Source of the DNA: CAG-488 sp051881315
GTDB taxonomy: Bacteria > Bacillota > Clostridia > Oscillospirales > Acutalibacteraceae
Assembly: GCA_051881315.1 (NCBI GenBank)
Contig: JBJEPQ010000054.1
Span: 11,449 to 75,448, forward strand
DNA length: 64,000 nucleotides
Reading direction: 5' to 3'
Below, one piece after another: positions 60,224 to 64,000 of the stretch. Below the pieces are notes generated by a model. That model saw nothing but the letters and a program-made list of their open reading frames with translations. It did no database searches and was not told the DNA's origin. Numbering within the stretch: position 1 is the stretch's first letter; the number at the start of each line of letters is the position of its first letter. The translations under genes were made by a program, and so were the position numbers.

Positions 60224-60883
60224 ATGAATTTGAACGAAGCAATAGCCACAAGACATTCCGTCCGAAGCTTTACGGACAAAAAAATTGACGCTCAGACAGC
60301 CGCAGAGCTTCAAGAGCAGATTAAGGAATGTAACCGTCTGAGCGGATTCAACATACAGCTCTGCCTGAACGAGCCGCAGGCCTTCGACACTCCGATAGCT
60401 CACTACGGCAAATTCCGAAACTGTAAAAATTATATCGCTATCATCGGACCGAAAAAAGATGAGGAAAAATGCGGCTACTACGGCGAAAAGCTGGTGTTAA
60501 AGGCTCAACAGCTCGGACTTAATTCGTGCTGGGTTGCCATGAGCTACGGGAAGTCAAAGGTTCCGTGTACCGTGCCGAAGGGGCAGAAGCTTCACGTTGT
60601 AATTGCGCTCGGCTACGGAGAAACACAGGGAGTACCGCACAAATCAAAAAGTATGGATGAGCTTTGCCGGACAAACGGAGAAATGCCGGCGTGGTTCCGT
60701 AACGGAATGACTGCGGCAATGCTTGCTCCGACTGCGGTTAATCAGCAAAAATTCCTGCTGACTCTTGAGAACGACACGGTTCACGCAAAGGCTCTGAGAG
60801 GCTTTTACTCAAAGATTGACCTCGGAATAATAAAATATCATTTTGAAATCGGCGCAGGCGACGCGGATTTCAAATGGGCGTAA
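60224..60883 (+). CDS. Nitroreductase-family flavoprotein
   Basis: 219 residues. The N-terminal MNLNEAIATRHSVRSFTDKK is the family hallmark (R-x-S-x-R-x-F/Y FMN phosphate contacts), with GYYGEKLVLKAQQLGLNSCW and VVIALGYGE following; NGMTAAMLAPTAVNQQKFLL near the end matches the second helical half found in the TM1586-like subgroup. FMN-dependent NAD(P)H oxidoreductases of this type reduce nitro groups or quinones in vitro; natural substrates are mostly unknown. AAAGGAG precedes ATG 60224. Likely co-transcribed with the TIM-barrel gene; a strong terminator follows. Confidence 0.87.
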   Translation: MNLNEAIATRHSVRSFTDKKIDAQTAAELQEQIKECNRLSGFNIQLCLNEPQAFDTPIAHYGKFRNCKNYIAIIGPKKDEEKCGYYGEKLVLKAQQLGLNSCWVAMSYGKSKVPCTVPKGQKLHVVIALGYGETQGVPHKSKSMDELCRTNGEMPAWFRNGMTAAMLAPTAVNQQKFLLTLENDTVHAKALRGFYSKIDLGIIKYHFEIGAGDADFKWA

Positions 60884-60892
60884 ATATTCATG

Positions 60893-60922
60893 GACTGTTG
60901 CTTAGTGCGGCAGTCTTTTTTT
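60893..60922 (+). terminator. Terminator after the nitroreductase gene
   Basis: GACTG-TTGC-ttagt-GCGG-CAGTC: a 9-base stem with one mismatch-type G-T pair, then seven T. The loop and right arm contain TTAGTGCGGCAG, also seen at 38354. Confidence 0.88.
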
Positions 60923-60924
60923 GA

Positions 60925-60953
60925 TTGAAAAATTAAAAATCTTATGGTATTAT
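60925..60953 (+). promoter_or_regulatory. Promoter of the secreted beta-helix protein gene
   Basis: TTGAAA (60925-60930) and TATTAT (60948-60953), spacing 17, starting three bases after the T-run of the terminator. The start codon is about 50 bases downstream. Confidence 0.7.
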
Positions 60954-61003
60954 AAAATCAGCAAAACCCTTTAAGAAAATTTGAGAAACTGCGGAGGTTT
61001 ATC

Positions 61004-63196
61004 ATGACTGTAAAAAAATTATTTGCATTGCTTCTCTCATCCTTGGTTTTGTTCCTTTTGTTTGTACCGAGCTTTTCCGTCCTTGCGTCCGATACTGCTA
61101 AACTCTATGTTTCTCCCGACGGAGACGACAAAGCCGCAGGCACGATTGACGCACCCCTTGCCACCCTTTCCGCCGCCAAAGAAAAGGCAAAGAGTATCGA
61201 CGGCAAGGTCACGGTTTATTTCCGTGAGGGTACATATTCAATCAACGAAACGGTTCGCTTTGACGAAACCGACAAGTCCGATGTTCTCTACCGTTCATAC
61301 AACGGGGAAAAGGTTATGTTCACCTCGGGCAAGCCTTACACGGGTTTTGAGGAGTGTGAGGTCAACGGAGTTCGGGCATTCAGGAAAAATGTCGGAACGG
61401 ACGCCGATTTCAATATCCTTTTCAACGAGGAGACAACGCTGACAAGACCGAGATATCCCGAAAGCGGTTATCTTTTCGTCAAGGACACCCTTGACAGCGA
61501 CTGCATAAAGATTGACGATCCGATCAATTATGTCCATTCAAGCTACTGCGGAATGATCGTCAACAAAGAAGATTTCAGAGATTTCAAAAACATTTCCGAT
61601 ATCACCGTCAAGCTCCTGCACTACTGGAAGGACGAGACTCTGCCCGTCTCCGCCTATGACAGCGAAACGGGACACGTTTCTTTCAAAAAATATACGAGTA
61701 TGATGATTAACAAGAACGACCGTTTCTTCCTCGACAATGTTTTCGAGGCAATGAACGCTCCCGGCGAATGGTACCTTGACAGGAGCGAGGGTATTCTTTA
61801 TGTCATTCCCAAAGCGGACGAAACTGCGGAGCACTTCACCGTCTGGGGCTCCGAAACGGAAACGATGATCTCCGTTGACGGGGTTGACGGCATTTCCTTT
61901 GAGGGTATTCTGTTCAGGGCGAACGGCTTTTTTTACACCACGGAAAAAGAATACAGTCAGGCGGCATATGACGCAACGCCCTGCGTTTCCTATGAAAGAG
62001 CGAAGAATTTCAGCGTCAAAAACTGTGATTTCAGGGACATTGCCGCCTGCGCAGTCTTCCTCGGCGAAGCGGTACAAGATGCAAAAGTTGATAGCTGTCT
62101 GTTTGACAATATCGGCGCACAGGCTGTTTACATCCGAGGAAAAAACATCAGCGTTGACGATCCCGATGTCACAAAAAATATCACCGTAACAAACAACCTG
62201 ATTTCAAAATTCGGCAGAGTATTTTACAATGCGGTCGGCATACTTGTAATCCATGCAAACACCGTTGACGTCTCCCACAATGAAATTCACGACGGGTATT
62301 ACACGGCAATCTCCGTCGGCTGGGTTTGGGGATATAAATACTCCGTAACCTACAACAACCGAATTTGCGACAACCTCATCTACAATATCGGTCAGGGCTG
62401 GCTTTCGGATATGGGCGGAATTTACACCCTCGGCAATCAGCCTAGCACAGTCGTTTCGGGCAACGTTATCCACAATGTGACCGCAGATCCCAATGAGGGC
62501 GGCTACGGCGGCTGGGGAATTTACCTTGACGAAGGCTCGTCATATATCCTCGTTGAGAAAAATCTCGTTTATGCTTGCGGAAGCGATGCTTATCACTTGC
62601 ATTACGGCTCATACAACACCGTCCGAAACAACATTTTTGCTCTCAGCGGAGAGGCTCAGGTCAGGGTTGCTTCCGCTCCCCAAAGAGCAACACCTGCCGA
62701 CGGCGGAAAGGAAACGGCGAATTTCAGCCGCAACATTCTTCTGACAGACAAAGATGTCTGCACTTTTTCCTATCTACGCAATAGCGACGCTTACACCGAA
62801 AGCGAAAACATTTTCTGGGATCTTTCAGAGGGCAAGGACGTTTACGTCAATCTGAACAGCAACACAAAGCGTGCAATGGGAATAAGAACCGCCGTCAGAA
62901 AAGGTTATATTACCGATCCCATCATCGCAGACCCGATGTTTAAGAATGCCGCAGAGTTCGACTTTGAGCTAAGCCCCGACTCTCCTGCGATCAAGGCAGG
63001 CTTTGAAACTTGGGATTACGGCAACGCAGGCACACTCAAGGGAACGACCGTCGGTCTTTCTCTCGACGGAGGGCAAACTCCGTACAACGCCTGCTCCGCC
63101 TCCGTGCCCATGACAGAATCAAAAGAACTTTTCCATTGTATTCTGGAATTTTTCTGTTCAATCTGCGACTTCTTTAATAAGATTTTTAAAAGATAA
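61004..63196 (+). CDS. Secreted right-handed beta-helix protein
   Basis: 730 residues. Signal peptide at about 1-28 (MTVKKLF, hydrophobic run, VLA before the cut). The mature start KLYVSPDGDDKAAGTIDAPL matches the 'YVSPxGxDxxxGTxxxPxxTL' opening of parallel beta-helix carbohydrate-active proteins. The middle (about 280-560) has repeated short coils rich in N, V and I (ITVTNNLISKFGRV, NTVDVSHNEIHDGYYTAIS, GNVIHNV, NTVRNNIFALSG), typical of right-handed beta-helix repeats. It may bind or cleave pectin-like or host glycans; no catalytic set can be named. The last 20 residues (FHCILEFFCSICDFFNKIFK) are an amphipathic, aromatic-rich helix that might attach the protein to membrane or wall. CGGAGG precedes ATG 61004. 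Confidence 0.85.
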   Translation: MTVKKLFALLLSSLVLFLLFVPSFSVLASDTAKLYVSPDGDDKAAGTIDAPLATLSAAKEKAKSIDGKVTVYFREGTYSINETVRFDETDKSDVLYRSYNGEKVMFTSGKPYTGFEECEVNGVRAFRKNVGTDADFNILFNEETTLTRPRYPESGYLFVKDTLDSDCIKIDDPINYVHSSYCGMIVNKEDFRDFKNISDITVKLLHYWKDETLPVSAYDSETGHVSFKKYTSMMINKNDRFFLDNVFEAMNAPGEWYLDRSEGILYVIPKADETAEHFTVWGSETETMISVDGVDGISFEGILFRANGFFYTTEKEYSQAAYDATPCVSYERAKNFSVKNCDFRDIAACAVFLGEAVQDAKVDSCLFDNIGAQAVYIRGKNISVDDPDVTKNITVTNNLISKFGRVFYNAVGILVIHANTVDVSHNEIHDGYYTAISVGWVWGYKYSVTYNNRICDNLIYNIGQGWLSDMGGIYTLGNQPSTVVSGNVIHNVTADPNEGGYGGWGIYLDEGSSYILVEKNLVYACGSDAYHLHYGSYNTVRNNIFALSGEAQVRVASAPQRATPADGGKETANFSRNILLTDKDVCTFSYLRNSDAYTESENIFWDLSEGKDVYVNLNSNTKRAMGIRTAVRKGYITDPIIADPMFKNAAEFDFELSPDSPAIKAGFETWDYGNAGTLKGTTVGLSLDGGQTPYNACSASVPMTESKELFHCILEFFCSICDFFNKIFKR

Positions 63197-63208
63197 AAAA
63201 TAAAAATC

Positions 63209-63241
63209 ACCGCTCTCCCGATCACTGAAAGGGAGAGCGGT
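63209..63241. terminator. Bidirectional terminator after the beta-helix gene
   Basis: ACCGCTCTCCC / GGGAGAGCGGT, a perfect 11-base stem with an 11-base loop; TTTGATTTT follows on plus and GATTTTTATTTTTT on minus. Confidence 0.9.
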
Positions 63242-63255
63242 TTTGATTTTATATT

Positions 63256-63504
63256 TTACAGCAGATCAATGATAAGCTTTACTATTCTCCGAACAAAGCT
63301 CAGAAGTCTTTCTATCAAGCTCGGCCCGGTTGCTTCATCAGGCTCTGCTTCGCTCGGAATTTCCGTGATCTCGCCCTGCTGATCTATCAGAACGTTAATA
63401 CAATAATAGCTTATCCTTGCAATCTTTGTCAATAGTTTTGCCTGCAAACCGTGTCGGAACAGGCTTGCAGACTTGATAATCGCTTTTCTGTTATGATACA
63501 ACAC
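63256..63504 (-). pseudogene. Short ORF, possibly the 3' remnant of a secreted-protein gene
   Basis: 82 residues. The first 45 have no ribosome site, no family pattern and an odd basic composition. The last 35 (from QQGEITEIPSEAEPDEATG) look like a linker, and the end SLIERLLSFVRRIVKLIIDL is an amphipathic helix similar in style to the C-terminus of the beta-helix protein next door. It ends 15 bases before a good terminator on its strand. A truncated gene that lost its body when the neighbouring repeats arrived is the simplest reading; a real small membrane-active peptide gene is possible. Confidence 0.35.
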
Positions 63505-63512
63505 CGCCGCTC

Positions 63513-63547
63513 AGAACAAAAGGGTTGCCGCACTAAACGACAACCCC
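63513..63547 (-). terminator. Terminator-like hairpin facing the minus strand
   Basis: GGGGTTG / CAACCC around TCGTTTAGTGCGG, followed on minus by TTTTGTTCT. It includes TTAGTGCGGCAA (63525-63536). No complete gene ends here within the window; it would stop transcripts coming from the right edge. Confidence 0.55.
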
Positions 63548-63561
63548 TTGAGATAATACTT

Positions 63562-63713
63562 TTTAGACGGTAGACTTTAGATGATGTTGCAAATAAACAA
63601 TAGAGCTGAAAGGTTTTCAGAAAACCTGCAAGGCTTCCCCTTGAGGGGAAGCTCCGCCACAGGCGGTGATGAGGTGAAGAAAGACTTTAGATTTTAGACA
63701 TTAGACCTTAGAC
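63562..63713. repeat. Palindromic repeat (type A) between heptamer arrays
   Basis: Three inverted heptamers (63562-63582), the type A palindrome GCTTCCCCTTGAGGGGAAGC (63633-63652) with a second hairpin CCGCC/GGCGG (63654-63666) and GATGAGGTG, then four to five inverted heptamers (63681-63713). The third copy of the arrangement seen at 41948 and 46444. Confidence 0.85.
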
Positions 63714-63744
63714 GATTAAAATTAAAAGCTTGCAGAAACCTTAC

Positions 63745-63878
63745 AATGCCTCCCCTTGTTGCAAGGTAGCAAAGCGGCAACACGGAAGTAAATGAACGTC
63801 CGGTGGACGTTCAGAGCCGTGGCGTGACCGAGCCGCAACGAGAACGGTGACACGGCAGAACGACATGACGGAGGGGAT
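63745..63878. repeat. Composite repeat-like patch (third type)
   Basis: Begins GCCTCCCCTTGTTGCAAGG and ends GACATGACGGAGGGGAT, so its ends are partly complementary. Inside are a perfect GAACGTCC-ggt-GGACGTTC hairpin (63794-63812) and several GCCGTG/CACGGC-like fragments that can pair in more than one way. No ORF. It looks like a palindromic repeat into which another has been inserted. Confidence 0.55.
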
Positions 63879-63922
63879 AAATACAAACTGCAAAGCTAAA
63901 ATGAGACATTAGTTTCTTATCA

Positions 63923-63974
63923 ATCCCTCAGTCACGACCTGCGGTCGTGCCAGCTCCCTTTACACAAGGGAGGG
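63923..63974. repeat. Palindromic repeat (type B), inverted copy
   Basis: ATCCCTCAGTCACGACC-tgc-GGTCGTG followed by a CTCCCTTTACACAAGGGAG hairpin. It has the same two-hairpin plan as 42110-42157 in the other direction: the CTCCCTT/AAGGGAG stem and the AATCCCTCAGTCA end are kept, while the inner hairpin has a different sequence. The remaining bases to the window edge contain no feature I can name. Confidence 0.75.
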
Positions 63975-64000
63975 TAGATTATAATATCAAGTGCAACACT

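Noticed and set aside
1..64000. tRNA or rRNA genes, prophage or transposase genes
   Set aside because: None was recognised on either strand; the gaps hold promoters, leaders, terminators and repeats only.

Overview
The window looks like chromosome of a low-to-mid GC Gram-positive anaerobe of the class Clostridia, most plausibly an Oscillospiraceae/Ruminococcaceae-type gut bacterium. The grounds are the Firmicutes S10-spc-alpha ribosomal order, the zinc-type S14 and L36, the zinc-LID adenylate kinase, pyruvate:ferredoxin oxidoreductase, a DUF1540 protein, strong AGGAGG ribosome sites with occasional TTG/GTG starts, and dispersed palindromic intergenic repeats. Species cannot be fixed from sequence reading alone.

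Layout. 1-4.9 kb, all minus: a cut-off Xaa-Pro peptidase, hemW, a GPH-type sugar/cation symporter and lepA. 4.9-17.1 kb: a ten-gene exopolysaccharide/capsule operon on the minus strand (C6-dehydratase, initiating phosphosugar transferase, two GT4 glycosyltransferases, EpsG-like polymerase, pyruvyltransferase, membrane-anchored GH88/105-like protein, CpsB phosphatase, BY-kinase with an extreme Gly-Tyr tail, DegT aminotransferase), with a promoter before the first gene, an internal promoter before the kinase and a terminator at the end. 17.2-17.5 kb: a small plus-strand orphan. 17.6-33.1 kb: one 31-gene operon rpsJ to rplQ including secY, adk, map, infA and rpoA, preceded by a structured leader that may attenuate transcription. 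33.4-34.3 kb: a secreted alpha/beta hydrolase (plus). 34.4-41.8 kb: nifJ, clpX, clpP, tig (minus). 41.7-46.9 kb: a small AT-rich membrane protein, a metallophosphoesterase, a divergent DUF1540 gene, thrC, yraN and rnhB, interrupted by two repeat clusters. 46.9-50.8 kb: rbgA, an acyltransferase, two signal peptidase I genes, and rplS with its leader. 50.8-59.4 kb: an acyltransferase, a radical SAM pair (TIGR03960/TIGR03936-like) and three tandem paralogous polytopic membrane proteins that resemble GT-C glycosyltransferases. 59.5-63.2 kb, plus: a TIM-barrel protein, a nitroreductase and a secreted beta-helix protein. 63.2-64.0 kb: a short remnant-like ORF and a dense patch of repeats.

How the genes fit together. 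The polysaccharide operon has sugar-nucleotide synthesis, priming, elongation, polymerisation, decoration and a tyrosine kinase/phosphatase control pair, but no flippase and no sugar N-acetyltransferase, so these should lie elsewhere. The S10-spc-alpha operon is complete and standard.

The least explained signals are: (1) the kinase tail encoded by an in-frame hexamer repeat; (2) three tandem GT-C-like paralogues; (3) palindromic repeats bordered by arrays of the heptamer RTCTAAN at three sites; (4) terminators with shared stems or a shared TTAGTGCGGCA motif at several unrelated loci; and (5) alternative pairings in the rpsJ leader. All boundaries and functions come from reading the sequence; no database search was run.
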